From NCBI GenBank assembly GCA_024400915.1, contig JAKSLX010000001.1, positions 186,001 to 250,000 of the forward strand: a stretch of DNA of 64,000 nt. The letters are read 5' to 3'. The stretch is from Treponema sp. (GTDB lineage: Bacteria > Spirochaetota > Spirochaetia > Treponematales > Treponemataceae). Positions within the stretch are counted from its first letter, which is position 1; each line of letters opens with the position of its first letter. The position numbers were made by a program, and so were the translations under genes. A model generated the notes under the pieces. It did not search any database. It had not been told where the DNA came from and worked only from the letters and a program-made list of their open reading frames with translations. Positions 35,069 through 44,814 of the stretch are shown piece by piece.

Positions 35069-35371
35069 CTAGATATTCTTTTTTGAATACCATTTGCTTT
35101 CACAGTCTGCTAAAGGACCGCTAGTCTCTATAAGATTAGAATTTGAATCAAGTTCATACCAGCCGATTTCTATTTCATGTGTTTCACCATCATTTGTATT
35201 TATCAAACATGAAAACAATCTTTCTTCCCCATCAAAGAACTTCAAATCGATAGAGACAATTGATTTTTTCATCAGAAAAAACATTTCATCTTCATTCAAT
35301 CCTCCTTTCAAATAAGTTCCTTTTGCAAGAAACTCCTGCAACATCGATGACACAGTTTCATAATTGTTCAT
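35069..35371 (-). CDS. Small hypothetical protein
   Basis: A 100-residue protein of unknown function; start at 35371 because AAGGAG lies at good spacing (an ATG three codons upstream has no such support). It is acidic, with MLQEFLAKGTYLKGGLNEDEMFFLMKKSI and SIDLKFFDGEERLFSCLINTNDGETHEIEIGWYELD stretches that look like a small alpha/beta domain. No signal peptide. It precedes the zinc-finger repeat gene on the same strand with about 200 bp between them, and is divergent from the WYL regulator. Confidence 0.6.
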   Translation of the reverse strand: MNNYETVSSMLQEFLAKGTYLKGGLNEDEMFFLMKKSIVSIDLKFFDGEERLFSCLINTNDGETHEIEIGWYELDSNSNLIETSGPLADCESKWYSKKNI

Positions 35372-35491
35372 AGTTTTCACTCCTTAAATAGTATTTAATA
35401 TATTTTAATCATAAATCATTTATATTCCCAAAACAAGGGAATGACTTTATAATACTATTTATAAAAAGATTATCTCTTTCAGGAGTCCCCC

Positions 35492-36514
35492 ATGTCCATA
35501 GACTTTACAGAAAAGGCAAAACGATACCAGGCGATCGACGAGATCATCGCTTCCGGCCGTAAACTAAAATGGAATCAGATTATCGCCGAACTCTACGAAA
35601 GATATGACATCAAGACCAGTCGCACATCATTCTTCCGCGACATAGAAGAGCTTTGTGAAAAGTATGCAGCACCAATTGATACTGACATAGAGACAAGCGG
35701 ATATTTTTACACGGACCCAAAATACAGGCTGCCACGTTTCTATACCGATGAGAATGCAGCAAAAGCCGCAAAACTCATAAAGACCCTGATGGACATGGTG
35801 AAAGGAAATCCATTATACAAGGAGGCTCAGGAAGTCTTTGAATCTCTTTCAATCGAAAACCATGACCTGGCTCTGGAGAACATCAGGATCAGCAAGAAAC
35901 CGGAGAACGACCGCATAATTTTTGTGGGCGCTCCAAACAAGGAAGTTCCGGCAGGCATCTGGCGTTTACTGGACAAGGCTCTGAGTGAAAACCTGGTCAT
36001 CACATTTGACTATCAGTCACTCACGGACAAAAAACCGTCGTCACGCAGAGTTCAGCCCTGGCAGTTGATTTTTGACAACGGAAACTGGAACCTTCACGCC
36101 TATGACATCGTAAAGAAAGGCCGCCGCCGATATTCCCTGAGCGAAATAAAGAACCTTAGGATTACAAAGGAAATCTTCAAGCTTCCCAAGGACTATGATT
36201 TTAGGAAGATGACAAAAGGGTCATTCGGATGCATGTGCCATGACAAATATCTTGATTACAAAATTCATCTGCACGGATATGCGGCCCGTTCCTCAAAAAA
36301 CAGAATCTGGGGAGAAAACCAGAGGATCATTCCCGACAGGAAAAATCCCGGACCTGAAAAAGACGGAATCATTTTGACCTTCACAAGCAATCAGCTTTTT
36401 GCAATACAGAGCTGGGTATGGAAATGGGCTGACGAAGCTTTTCCTATTGAACCCAAAGAACTTGTAGACGACTGGAAAAGCAGACGTGAAAAAGTAGTCA
36501 GAATTATTATATAA
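35492..36514 (+). CDS. WYL-domain transcriptional regulator
   Basis: A 340-residue DNA-binding protein. The N-terminal 90 residues carry a helix-turn-helix (WNQIIAELYERYDIKTSRTSFFRDIEEL). The central WYL domain (about 150-230) shows LVITFDYQSLTDKKPSSRRVQPWQLIFDNGNWNLHAYD, with the ligand-binding Arg-Arg and a WQL in place of the usual WYL. A C-terminal WCX-like extension (about 245-335) ends the protein. WYL regulators sense nucleotides or DNA ends and often control accessory or defence genes. GGAG lies before the ATG. It is divergent from the 100-residue hypothetical and the island on the minus strand, which it may regulate; the downstream rnf operon has its own promoter. Confidence 0.88.
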   Translation: MSIDFTEKAKRYQAIDEIIASGRKLKWNQIIAELYERYDIKTSRTSFFRDIEELCEKYAAPIDTDIETSGYFYTDPKYRLPRFYTDENAAKAAKLIKTLMDMVKGNPLYKEAQEVFESLSIENHDLALENIRISKKPENDRIIFVGAPNKEVPAGIWRLLDKALSENLVITFDYQSLTDKKPSSRRVQPWQLIFDNGNWNLHAYDIVKKGRRRYSLSEIKNLRITKEIFKLPKDYDFRKMTKGSFGCMCHDKYLDYKIHLHGYAARSSKNRIWGENQRIIPDRKNPGPEKDGIILTFTSNQLFAIQSWVWKWADEAFPIEPKELVDDWKSRREKVVRIII

Positions 36515-36549
36515 AAATTCCACTTTCTTCTATAGTTATTAAGTCTCAT

Positions 36550-36578
36550 TTGAAAAATTCTCCGTTTACTATTATCAT
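36550..36578 (+). promoter_or_regulatory. Putative promoter of the rnf operon, near-leaderless
   Basis: TTGAAA (36550-36555), 17-nt spacer, TATCAT (36573-36578). The rnfC ATG begins 8 nt after the -10 box and no Shine-Dalgarno is present. Confidence 0.6.
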
Positions 36579-36586
36579 ATATTGTT

Positions 36587-37951
36587 ATGAAAGCACACAC
36601 ATTTAAAGGTGGAATTCATCCTGAGGAAATGAAGGAACTGAGCAACCAGTGTCCCATCACTGCTGCCTTTCCTAAGTCCAAGACGGTAACAATTCCTATC
36701 ACCATGGGAGGCGCTCCAAACGAACCTCTCGTCAAAGTCGGTGACCTTGTGGCAAAAGGACAGAAAATTGCCGCAAGCGACAAATTCATGTCGGCTCCTG
36801 TACACGCATCCATTGCAGGAAAAGTCAAGAAAATCGCAAACTGCCTTGTTACAGGCAACATGTCCGTTCCATGCATCGTAATTGAAAGCGATGACAGCAA
36901 TAGGACAGAATTCATGCCGCCACTCGATCCGTTCACATGCACCCACGAAGAAGCACTTGAACGCATCAAGGAAGCAGGCATCGTAGGTATGGGTGGAGCA
37001 TCCTTCCCTACCCACGTCAAATTGAATCCTCCAGAGGACAAGGAAATCGAGTACGTTCTTGTAAACGCCGCCGAATGTGAACCTTACCTTACATGCGACG
37101 AACGTACAATGCAGGAAACTCCAGAAAAGCTTATCGACGGCCTTGCAATCATATTGCAGACTGTCGGTGCTTATGGAATCATTGCCCTCGAAGACAATAA
37201 AGCATACATCAAGCCAATGCTGGACAAGGTCATCAACGGAAAAGGTTACGGCGATGACATGAAGGTAATGCTTGTTAAGACAAAGTTCCCTCAGGGATCT
37301 GAAAAATTCATCGTGTCAGCTTGCCTTGGAGTTGAAATTCCATCGGGAAAACTTCCGGCAGATGCAGGCTGCATCATCAGCAATGTTGGAACAGTTTGTG
37401 CAATCAGCGATGCATTCCGTCTTGGCCTGCCTCTCATTGAACGCGCGCTTACAATTTCAGGCGGTGCAGTAACAAAGCCATGCAACCTTAAGGTTCCTGT
37501 AGGTACATTGGTTTCTGACCTTATGGGAGAAGACGCTCAGTTTACACTCAAGGAAGGCGAAACTGCAAAGATCATTTCTGGCGGTCCTATGATGGGATTC
37601 GCAATGCCTTCAGCAGACTTCCCTGTTGCAAAGGGTACAAGCGGAATCACATTCCTTACAGCAAAGGAAACTTACCTTGTGGACGAAGACCCATGCATCA
37701 GCTGTGGCGCATGCATCAACACATGTGCAATGAGGCTTTCTCCTGCCCTCATGGTACGCGAACTCAAGGCAGACAATGTGTCAAAGGCAAAGCGCTACGG
37801 CCTCATGGACTGCATTGAATGCGGTTGCTGTGCATACGTATGTCCTGCAAATGTTCGTCTCGTTCAGAGAATCAGAATGGGCAAGGCTATCGTTCGCGAA
37901 CAGATGGCTGCAGAACGCGCAAAGGCTGCCGCAAACGGAGGTGCAAAATGA
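36587..37951 (+). CDS. rnfC: Rnf complex subunit C
   Basis: NADH- and ferredoxin-side subunit of the Rnf ion-pumping ferredoxin:NAD+ oxidoreductase, 454 residues, peripheral on the cytoplasmic face. The N-terminal HTFKGGIHPEE opening and barrel-sandwich domain (APVHASIAGKVKKI) are typical. The flavin/NADH-binding GMGGASFPTHVKL block and VNAAECEPYLTCDERTM follow. Near the C terminus are two 4Fe-4S motifs, CISCGACINTC and CIECGCCAYVCP. The message seems leaderless. The TGA overlaps the rnfD ATG by four bases. Gene order C-D-G-E-A-B matches clostridial and spirochaetal rnf operons. Confidence 0.96.
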   Translation: MKAHTFKGGIHPEEMKELSNQCPITAAFPKSKTVTIPITMGGAPNEPLVKVGDLVAKGQKIAASDKFMSAPVHASIAGKVKKIANCLVTGNMSVPCIVIESDDSNRTEFMPPLDPFTCTHEEALERIKEAGIVGMGGASFPTHVKLNPPEDKEIEYVLVNAAECEPYLTCDERTMQETPEKLIDGLAIILQTVGAYGIIALEDNKAYIKPMLDKVINGKGYGDDMKVMLVKTKFPQGSEKFIVSACLGVEIPSGKLPADAGCIISNVGTVCAISDAFRLGLPLIERALTISGGAVTKPCNLKVPVGTLVSDLMGEDAQFTLKEGETAKIISGGPMMGFAMPSADFPVAKGTSGITFLTAKETYLVDEDPCISCGACINTCAMRLSPALMVRELKADNVSKAKRYGLMDCIECGCCAYVCPANVRLVQRIRMGKAIVREQMAAERAKAAANGGAK

Positions 37952-38961
37952 GCGAAAACAAAATCTACCTTTCTTCAAGCCCTCACTTTACAGAAGGACT
38001 TTCAACACAGAAAGTGATGCTTATGGTCATCATCTCAATGCTTCCTGAATGCATTGCAGGTGTAATGTTCTTTGGTGCCGCTGCCCTTGTACGCATCCTT
38101 GTTTCAGTTGCAGCATGCGTTGCTTTTGAAGGACTCTATCAGAAAATCACAAAGCAGAAGATCCGCATAGCCAACCTTTCGGCTGTAGTTTCGGGAATTC
38201 TTCTTGCACTCGTAATTCCATCAACAACACCGGTTTGGATGGTTGTTCTTGGTGCCCTCGTTGCAATGGTTGTTGCAAAGGGACTTTTTGGCGGAATCGG
38301 AGCAAACGTATTCAACCCAGCCCTCACAGGACGCGCATTCATGTTCATCAGTTTTCCTGCTGCCATGGGTGCATGCTGGTTCAATCCAGAAATCGATGCA
38401 GTGTCAGGCGCAACAATCCTTAGCCAGATCAAGAACGGCGCAGTTACGGCAACACCTGACCTTTACATGCAGTACTTCCTTGGAAACAGGGCAGGATGTA
38501 TCGGAGAAACTTCAATCCTCCTCATCCTCATTTCTTTCCTCTTCCTTTTTGCAACACACATCATCGACTGGCGCGCTCCAGTTGCCATGGTTGCAACAAC
38601 AGCAATCTGTACTCTTGTTTCAGGCGGAGATGTTCTCCTTGCACTTTTGACAGGTGGACTTTTGTTCGGTGCAACATTCATGGTAACAGACTATGCAACT
38701 TCCCCTCTCACAGGTTATGGAAGACTCGTATTCGGATTTGGATGTGGTCTCATCACATTCCTCATCAGAAAGCTTGGCGGATATCCTGAAGGAGTTATGT
38801 TCAGCATCCTCATCATGAACTGCTTTACTTCATTCCTCAACAACCTTACACGCAGAATGTACGGCTACGGAAAGAAAGGAAACAGAAGACCTGCACCTGC
38901 AAACAAGGTTCAGGAATTTGATGTAGCAAATGCAGTTGAACGCAAGGAGGAATCTAAATGA
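37948..38961 (+). CDS. rnfD: Rnf complex subunit D
   Basis: Integral membrane subunit with covalent FMN, 337 residues from the ATG overlapping the rnfC stop (ATGA). A longer open frame upstream was rejected because it runs inside rnfC. The protein begins MSENKIYLSSSPHF and has about nine to ten membrane helices. DAVSGATILSQI contains the Thr that carries FMN by phosphoester bond in RnfD/NqrB. FNPALTGRAFMF and TDYATSPLT are further family blocks. It takes part in moving electrons and coupling them to ion export. The stop overlaps rnfG by four bases. Confidence 0.95.
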   Translation: MSENKIYLSSSPHFTEGLSTQKVMLMVIISMLPECIAGVMFFGAAALVRILVSVAACVAFEGLYQKITKQKIRIANLSAVVSGILLALVIPSTTPVWMVVLGALVAMVVAKGLFGGIGANVFNPALTGRAFMFISFPAAMGACWFNPEIDAVSGATILSQIKNGAVTATPDLYMQYFLGNRAGCIGETSILLILISFLFLFATHIIDWRAPVAMVATTAICTLVSGGDVLLALLTGGLLFGATFMVTDYATSPLTGYGRLVFGFGCGLITFLIRKLGGYPEGVMFSILIMNCFTSFLNNLTRRMYGYGKKGNRRPAPANKVQEFDVANAVERKEESK

Positions 38962-39556
38962 GCAATAAAAATTCTTCACTTGAAATGATCAGGCTTGGTC
39001 TTGTTCTTGCACTTTTTGCAGCAGCAAGCTGTACTGTCCTTGCACTTGTCAACAATGTGACTTCAGTAAAGATTGCCGCAAACAAAATCGCAAAGGCAAA
39101 CCAGGCAATGAAGGTCGTAATGGCAGATGCAGACGGTTTTGAACCTGTTGAAAACTTTGCACAGAGCACAAACTCTTCAATCAAAATCCAGAGCGTATAT
39201 GCCGCAAAGAAAGACGGCGCTACAGTCGGTGCAGTTGCACAGATCAACGGACCAACCTATGACCGCGGAACTGTAATGGTCGGCATGAAGACTGACGGAA
39301 CAATTACAGGCGTTCAGTTCCTTGAACTTTCAGATTCACCTGGATTCGGTCTTAAGGCAAACGACCCAACATTCAAGCTTCCAAACGGAAAGACATTCTA
39401 CGGCCAGTTTGAAGGCGTAAATGCAAAGGGCGGACTTAAGGCTGGCGAAAACTTTGACGCAATTTCAGGTGCAACAATCACTTCTGTTGGAGCAGCAGCT
39501 TTGATCGAAGAAGGAACAAAATCAATGTTCAAGCTTTTTGAAGGAGGCGCAAACTA

Positions 39557-39557
<1 letters not shown>
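38958..39557 (+). CDS. rnfG: Rnf complex subunit G
   Basis: FMN-carrying periplasm-facing subunit, 199 residues, one N-terminal membrane anchor (about 10-35). The covalent FMN motif SGATITS lies near residue 170 (FDAISGATITSVGAAALI), preceded by PGFGLKANDP. GGAGG in the rnfD end provides the ribosome site. ATGA overlap with rnfD and TAATG overlap with rnfE indicate tight translational coupling. Confidence 0.95.
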
Positions 39558-40173
<616 letters not shown>

Positions 40174-40174
<1 letters not shown>

Positions 40175-40746
40175 TGGAACTTCTCAAGCTCTTCATTAAA
40201 TCAGCAATCGTAGACAATGTTGTATTCATCCAGTACCTTGCAATCTGTCCTTTCATCGGTATGACTTCCGAGACAGGAAAGGCTGCGGGAATGGGTCTTG
40301 CAACAAGCTTCGTCATTCTTCTTGCAACAGCAGTTACTTGGCCTCTTTACCAGTTTGTAATGGTTCCTCTTGGACTTCAGTTCCTTCAGACACTGTTCTT
40401 CATTCTTGTAATCGCCTCTTTGGTTCAGCTTGTAGAATTCTATTTGAAGAAATCTGCACCTGGACTTTACTCAAGCATGGGCGTTTACCTTGCATTGATC
40501 ACAACAAACTGTGCAGTTCTTGGCGTAACAATCAACTGCATCGGAAAGGACTTCAACTACATCCAGAGCATCATCTACGCTCTTGGAGCTGCAGCAGGAT
40601 TCCTCCTTTCAATGGTAATCATGTCTGGCGTTAGAAACAGAATGAAGATCGCAAACATTCCTACCGCTTTCCAGGGAACACCAATCCTTTATGTGGCTGC
40701 AGGTTTGCTTTCACTCGCATTCATGGGATTCAAGGGGTTGTTATAA
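40174..40746 (+). CDS. rnfA: Rnf complex subunit A
   Basis: Integral membrane partner of RnfE, 190 residues, about six helices. FIKSAIVDNVVFIQYLAICPFIGMT holds the first conserved Cys, and GVYLALITTNCAVLGVTI the second, for the shared 2Fe-2S centre. One-base overlaps on both sides (TAATG) tie it to rnfE and rnfB. Confidence 0.95.
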
Positions 40747-41555
40747 TGAATACAGTTATCTTTACAATTATCGTAGCCCTTGTAATCGGCTTCCTTCTTG
40801 GAGTTCTTCTTGGGCTGTTCAAGAAAATCTTTGCAGTAGAAGTAGATCCAAAAGTTGCAGAAATCCGCGAAGTGCTTTCAGGCGGAAACTGCGGTGGATG
40901 TGGATATGCCGGATGCGATGCCTTTGCCGCAGCTGTTGCCCGCGGTGAAGCTCCTGTTACTGGATGTGTTGCAGGTGGTGCTTCCTGTGCAGAAGCAATT
41001 TCCAAGATCATGGGTGTAGAAGGCGGTGCCGCAGTAAAAAAGGCAGCACTCCTCCTCTGCCAGGGATCAAAGGAATGTGCAAAGGACAAGGGAATTTACA
41101 ACGGTGTTAAAACCTGTAAGGCAGCAAATCTTGCCGTTAACGGTACAAAATCGTGTGCTTTTGGTTGTATCGGATTCGGTGACTGTGAAGCAGCCTGTCC
41201 TTTCGGCGCAATCTCCATGGGTGAAGACGGACTTCCAAAGGTAAACAAGGGAAAGTGCGTTGGCTGCGGAAAATGCGTTAAGGCCTGTCCAAAGCGTCTC
41301 TTTACACTGCAGGATGTTTCAATCAAGGGACCTGTTGCATTGTGCTCTTGCCACAACGACAACAAACCTCAGATTACAAAGGACTGTTCTGTTGGATGCT
41401 TCAAGTGCGGAATCTGTGCAAAGAAGTGTCCTCAGGGTGCAATCGATGTTTCAAGCGGAATTCCAAAGATCGACTACACAAAGTGCGATTCATGCGGAAC
41501 CTGCGTAACATCTTGTCCAAAGAAAGTTCTTAAACTTGTACAGGAAATAATGTAG
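40746..41555 (+). CDS. rnfB: Rnf complex subunit B (polyferredoxin)
   Basis: Ferredoxin-accepting subunit, 269 residues. An N-terminal membrane anchor (about 3-25) is followed by the GGNCGGCGYAGCDAFA cluster motif and then four ferredoxin-like motifs: CIGFGDCEAACP, CVGCGKCVKACP, CFKCGICAKKCP and CDSCGTCVTSCP. Electrons enter here from reduced ferredoxin and pass toward NAD+ with ion export. It ends the operon; a strong terminator follows at 41605-41636. Confidence 0.96.
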   Translation: MNTVIFTIIVALVIGFLLGVLLGLFKKIFAVEVDPKVAEIREVLSGGNCGGCGYAGCDAFAAAVARGEAPVTGCVAGGASCAEAISKIMGVEGGAAVKKAALLLCQGSKECAKDKGIYNGVKTCKAANLAVNGTKSCAFGCIGFGDCEAACPFGAISMGEDGLPKVNKGKCVGCGKCVKACPKRLFTLQDVSIKGPVALCSCHNDNKPQITKDCSVGCFKCGICAKKCPQGAIDVSSGIPKIDYTKCDSCGTCVTSCPKKVLKLVQEIM

Positions 41556-41604
41556 TATCTTGTCGGGTCAAGATGGCCGACAATGACATAGGCTTTAAAA
41601 CACA

Positions 41605-41636
41605 AAAGGCCTGCCAGAAAAATCTGGCAGGCCTTT
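41605..41636. terminator. Terminator between rnf and the cyclase operon
   Basis: AAAGGCCTGCCAG (41605-41617) and CTGGCAGGCCTTT (41624-41636) form a perfect 13-bp stem with a 6-nt loop. It can serve both converging operons. Confidence 0.85.
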
Positions 41637-41656
41637 CTATTTGTTCTGATAATTAT

Positions 41657-44389
41657 TTACTTTGAAAGCAACCTGAAGGCTTTAAGTTCAGGGTTGTAGA
41701 CAACACCTGCACCGTCCTGTTCTTCAGGATACTTTCCCCTGAGGAAGAAATTGGAAACCAGTGAAACATAGTATTTTGCAACTTTGTCATCAGGCTTTTT
41801 CTGGGCAAGTTTAAGGAATAATTCCAAAGCCTTTGGATAGTCTCCTGCAACAAAGAAATCCATTGCCTTTTCCCACCCATCGATATAGTCAAGTAGTTCT
41901 GAAGATGCCCCTGACTTAAGACCAAGAGGTTCATAAAGCTGGATTGGAGTCTTAACATTGACAACCTGAACCCGGTCAAGACGGCGGACAAGGAATTCAT
42001 CCCCAAGAAGTTTTCTTGTAGATTCGCTTACAAGAATACCACCTGTTGAATACTGCTTGTTAACGCCTTCAAGACGGCTTGCAAGGTTAACATTATTACC
42101 CATCATGGTGTAGTTCTTCTTATTTTCACTACCCATGTAACCTGCAATCATCTCGCCTGAGTTAATACCGATTCTAGTAAAGATTGTCTTGTCGTTCTCA
42201 ATCATGATTCTAAAGGCATCGTAAAGGTCCTGATCCATATTTTCAGGCTTTTCCTTATCCTTGTAATCCTTGATATGCTGATTGATGAGGATTTCTGCGT
42301 CCTTCATCTTGAGGGCAGCACGTACTGCACGTTCAGCATGATCATCCATCTTTACAGGGGCACCAACCAAAGCAATGATTGCATCACCTTCGTACTTATC
42401 AACTGTACCTCTTTCCGACATGATGATGTCAGACATTTCTGTAAGATAGTAATTCAAGAGTGCTACCAGCTGACTTGCAGAAAGAAGCTCGCTGAAAGAA
42501 GAGAACTTCTGGATGTCCGTAAAGATTGCAGTCATTTCAAGTTTCTGACCACCAAGTTTAAAGCTTTCAGGGTGTTCAACGATTTCCTTAACGACTTCCT
42601 TTGAAAGACACTGACCAAAGGCATTGGTGATGAATTTCTTTCCCTTCGATTCAGAAAGGAATCCTGCAACCGTAAAGTAAATGAAAGTAACCATAGATGC
42701 AGAAAGAGGAATTACAACACCGTAGTATCTTCTTGTAACAACAAAGACAACTAAAGTTGAAGCAATGCTGAACATGGAAATTCCAAAGCCAAGGATAACC
42801 TTTCTTAAAGTTCCCTTCAGCTTTGTAGTTACAAACATGATTATCAAAGACAACAGGATTGCATAAACAACGCTGATTTTTGGAGAACCTTCGCTAAGGA
42901 AGTCCAGGGAAATAAGCTGATTTGCAAGGGTATAGTGAACGCCTGGATTCGGATAGTGTTCCTCGTAAAGGGTTAGGCCGTAATCCGTTGTACTTGTAGC
43001 ACTTGTACCGATAATGCAAAGGGAATCTTTTACAATTTTTGAAACGGCTTCATACGAAGAATAGAATTCTTCAAAGTCATTGCGAGCACTTGCAAAGGTT
43101 TCCTTTACATACTGTGTAAGATCATCATCACCTTCAACTTCTGCAAGGACAACCGACTCGTATTCATTGCCCAGGGAAGCCTTCAATGATTCAAAATACC
43201 TGCTCCTGTTTTCAAGGTATGCCGCATAAGTGATTCCGTTTTCCGCATCTTCGCCGTTGGAAAGTTCTTCCTTGATGTAATTCATGGCCGATATGATTTC
43301 TACCGGAGAAGCATCACCCAAGAAACCAAAAAGACCGGCATCCTCCATCTGATAGACAATGTTATTGATCTGATCTTCAAGAAGACTCAAGCGGTATATA
43401 TTCCAGAGCGGAATAGAATTATATTTGACATATTCTGTCTTGGAAAATTTCAGAATTACACTTCCATCCTTGTCGCGGGGAATATTTATATCCTTCACTG
43501 AACCGTCCGGAAATTTCGCATCCTTCAAAGTAATCTTTTTGTTTGTTACTACAACTTCAGGATTTCCGTAATATCTTAGGATAGGAACAAAAACCAGCTG
43601 GCCATAATATTCACCGTTGTACTTTGCAACCAGATGAACTCTGCGGATATAACCGTCCCTGTCCGGATCTGCATTAACAAAGCCACTACCCACGCCATTG
43701 TTCACAAACATTGAAAGAGATGGAGAAACCGAAAGAAATTCAGGAGTTTTGTCATCTTTAACAACCGTAATGTTTTTAAGGCGGACATAGTCAGAAGAGA
43801 ATTCTGCATTCAGAGCCAGAGGTTCTTTATTCAATGTAAAATTGAGAAAGGTATTTCCGTTTTTCTTGATTGCATCTGCAAAAATACCGTCCAGAGGTCT
43901 GATAACATAAGATGTTGAAATAAGGATGTTGTTTTTGGCTTGATTAAGGATTTCTTCAAAGCGGTCCTTTGCTTCCTGTGGATTTTCTGACAGCGCATTG
44001 CCAATTTGACTGGTGGCATTATCAAGATCACTCTGAATATAGGAAGGAAGAATGTTGGTTACATAGTCTTCATCAACCTTTGCAGGGCTTTTGTCAAGAA
44101 AGCTTAAATCGAAAATTACTGAATGGGCGTTTTCATCCTTTAAGCTTTCAAGTATTTTTCCATACACGTCTCTGGAGAAAGGCCAGGTACCGATATTTCC
44201 AACGGAATCATCATCAACATTAATCATTACAACATTCTTGTTATGGTCAGTTGAAGGAAGGAACCTCTGGTAAATATCACAGGCCTTTCTGTCTAAAGTC
44301 TCGAATGTTTTCTTGTAGCACTTAATCGAAAAGAGAGGAATAAGTGCACAAAGAAAACAAACGACTACTGTGTAATGTGTTTTATTCAT
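41657..44389 (-). CDS. CHASE2-domain class III adenylate cyclase
   Basis: Membrane sensor that makes cAMP, 910 residues. An N-terminal anchor (about 6-24) leads to a large extracytoplasmic CHASE2 domain (about 30-510; ACDIYQRFLPST, VVMINVDDDSVGNIGTWPFSRD, VIFDLSFLDKSP). Three membrane helices follow (about 520-600). The cyclase domain (about 630-820) has the metal-binding aspartates in FTDIQKF and YEGDAI, the base-selecting Lys-Thr pair (VDKYEGD and NYTMMG) that favours ATP, and NVNLASRLEG. A TPR-like end follows (about 850-910). Its start overlaps the end of the FecR-like gene by 8 bp. The operon context suggests an envelope signal feeds this enzyme. Confidence 0.93.
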   Translation of the reverse strand: MNKTHYTVVVCFLCALIPLFSIKCYKKTFETLDRKACDIYQRFLPSTDHNKNVVMINVDDDSVGNIGTWPFSRDVYGKILESLKDENAHSVIFDLSFLDKSPAKVDEDYVTNILPSYIQSDLDNATSQIGNALSENPQEAKDRFEEILNQAKNNILISTSYVIRPLDGIFADAIKKNGNTFLNFTLNKEPLALNAEFSSDYVRLKNITVVKDDKTPEFLSVSPSLSMFVNNGVGSGFVNADPDRDGYIRRVHLVAKYNGEYYGQLVFVPILRYYGNPEVVVTNKKITLKDAKFPDGSVKDINIPRDKDGSVILKFSKTEYVKYNSIPLWNIYRLSLLEDQINNIVYQMEDAGLFGFLGDASPVEIISAMNYIKEELSNGEDAENGITYAAYLENRSRYFESLKASLGNEYESVVLAEVEGDDDLTQYVKETFASARNDFEEFYSSYEAVSKIVKDSLCIIGTSATSTTDYGLTLYEEHYPNPGVHYTLANQLISLDFLSEGSPKISVVYAILLSLIIMFVTTKLKGTLRKVILGFGISMFSIASTLVVFVVTRRYYGVVIPLSASMVTFIYFTVAGFLSESKGKKFITNAFGQCLSKEVVKEIVEHPESFKLGGQKLEMTAIFTDIQKFSSFSELLSASQLVALLNYYLTEMSDIIMSERGTVDKYEGDAIIALVGAPVKMDDHAERAVRAALKMKDAEILINQHIKDYKDKEKPENMDQDLYDAFRIMIENDKTIFTRIGINSGEMIAGYMGSENKKNYTMMGNNVNLASRLEGVNKQYSTGGILVSESTRKLLGDEFLVRRLDRVQVVNVKTPIQLYEPLGLKSGASSELLDYIDGWEKAMDFFVAGDYPKALELFLKLAQKKPDDKVAKYYVSLVSNFFLRGKYPEEQDGAGVVYNPELKAFRLLSK

Positions 44390-44792
44390 CCCAGTCTATA
44401 TCTTCTTTTGCTTCACTTGCACGGCTAGAAGCTGTTGCAGTTCCCTTTGAATTTCCAGAAGTTGCACCAGCTACGGCACCAGTTGTAATCTTTGCCTTCT
44501 TGATGCCAACAGATGGATTCAAAGCAGCATTCACGAGAATATCAACAGTACCCTTCTGATTTGCCTTGATCTTGATTTCCTTTCCGTTTTCATCTGCAAG
44601 AACAAGAAGTGAATTCAAGCTTGTGTTGATTACGTTTGCAGAAGTAACAGTTTTTCCTTCAGCAAGTTCAACCCACTTGTCTGAACCTGTCTGAACCGTT
44701 GCTTTTCCAGTTACTGACTTTACAGTATAGCTTTCAGCATAAACCAAGGCTGCAGAAAAAAGTGCAACTACAGCAATTAAAAGTTTTTTCAT
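44382..44792 (-). CDS. FecR-like periplasmic protein
   Basis: A 136-residue exported protein. The signal peptide ends near VYAES (about 20). The domain SVTGKATVQTGSDKWVELAEGKTVTSANVINTSLNSLLVLADENG is the beta-rich FecR fold. The C-terminal 40 residues are low-complexity, rich in Gly, Ala, Ser and Thr, and end with acidic residues. FecR-like domains next to CHASE2 cyclases occur in other bacteria and may transmit an envelope signal. AAGGAG precedes the ATG. It overlaps the cyclase gene by 8 bp, so the two are translated together. Confidence 0.8.
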   Translation of the reverse strand: MKKLLIAVVALFSAALVYAESYTVKSVTGKATVQTGSDKWVELAEGKTVTSANVINTSLNSLLVLADENGKEIKIKANQKGTVDILVNAALNPSVGIKKAKITTGAVAGATSGNSKGTATASSRASEAKEDIDWDE

Positions 44793-44814
44793 ATAAAACT
44801 CCTTATACCTTTAA

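Noticed and set aside
30391..36514. Known phage-defence system or prophage
   Set aside because: A WYL regulator is present but no nuclease, helicase, toxin, integrase or phage structural gene could be recognised, so no known system is claimed.
36575..37041. Two long minus-strand frames over rnfC
   Set aside because: Antisense shadows of a conserved gene; Cys/His-rich but without ribosome site or family pattern.
37819..37947. Longer N terminus for rnfD
   Set aside because: The extension lies inside the rnfC coding frame and is not RnfD-like; the ATGA overlap gives the natural start.
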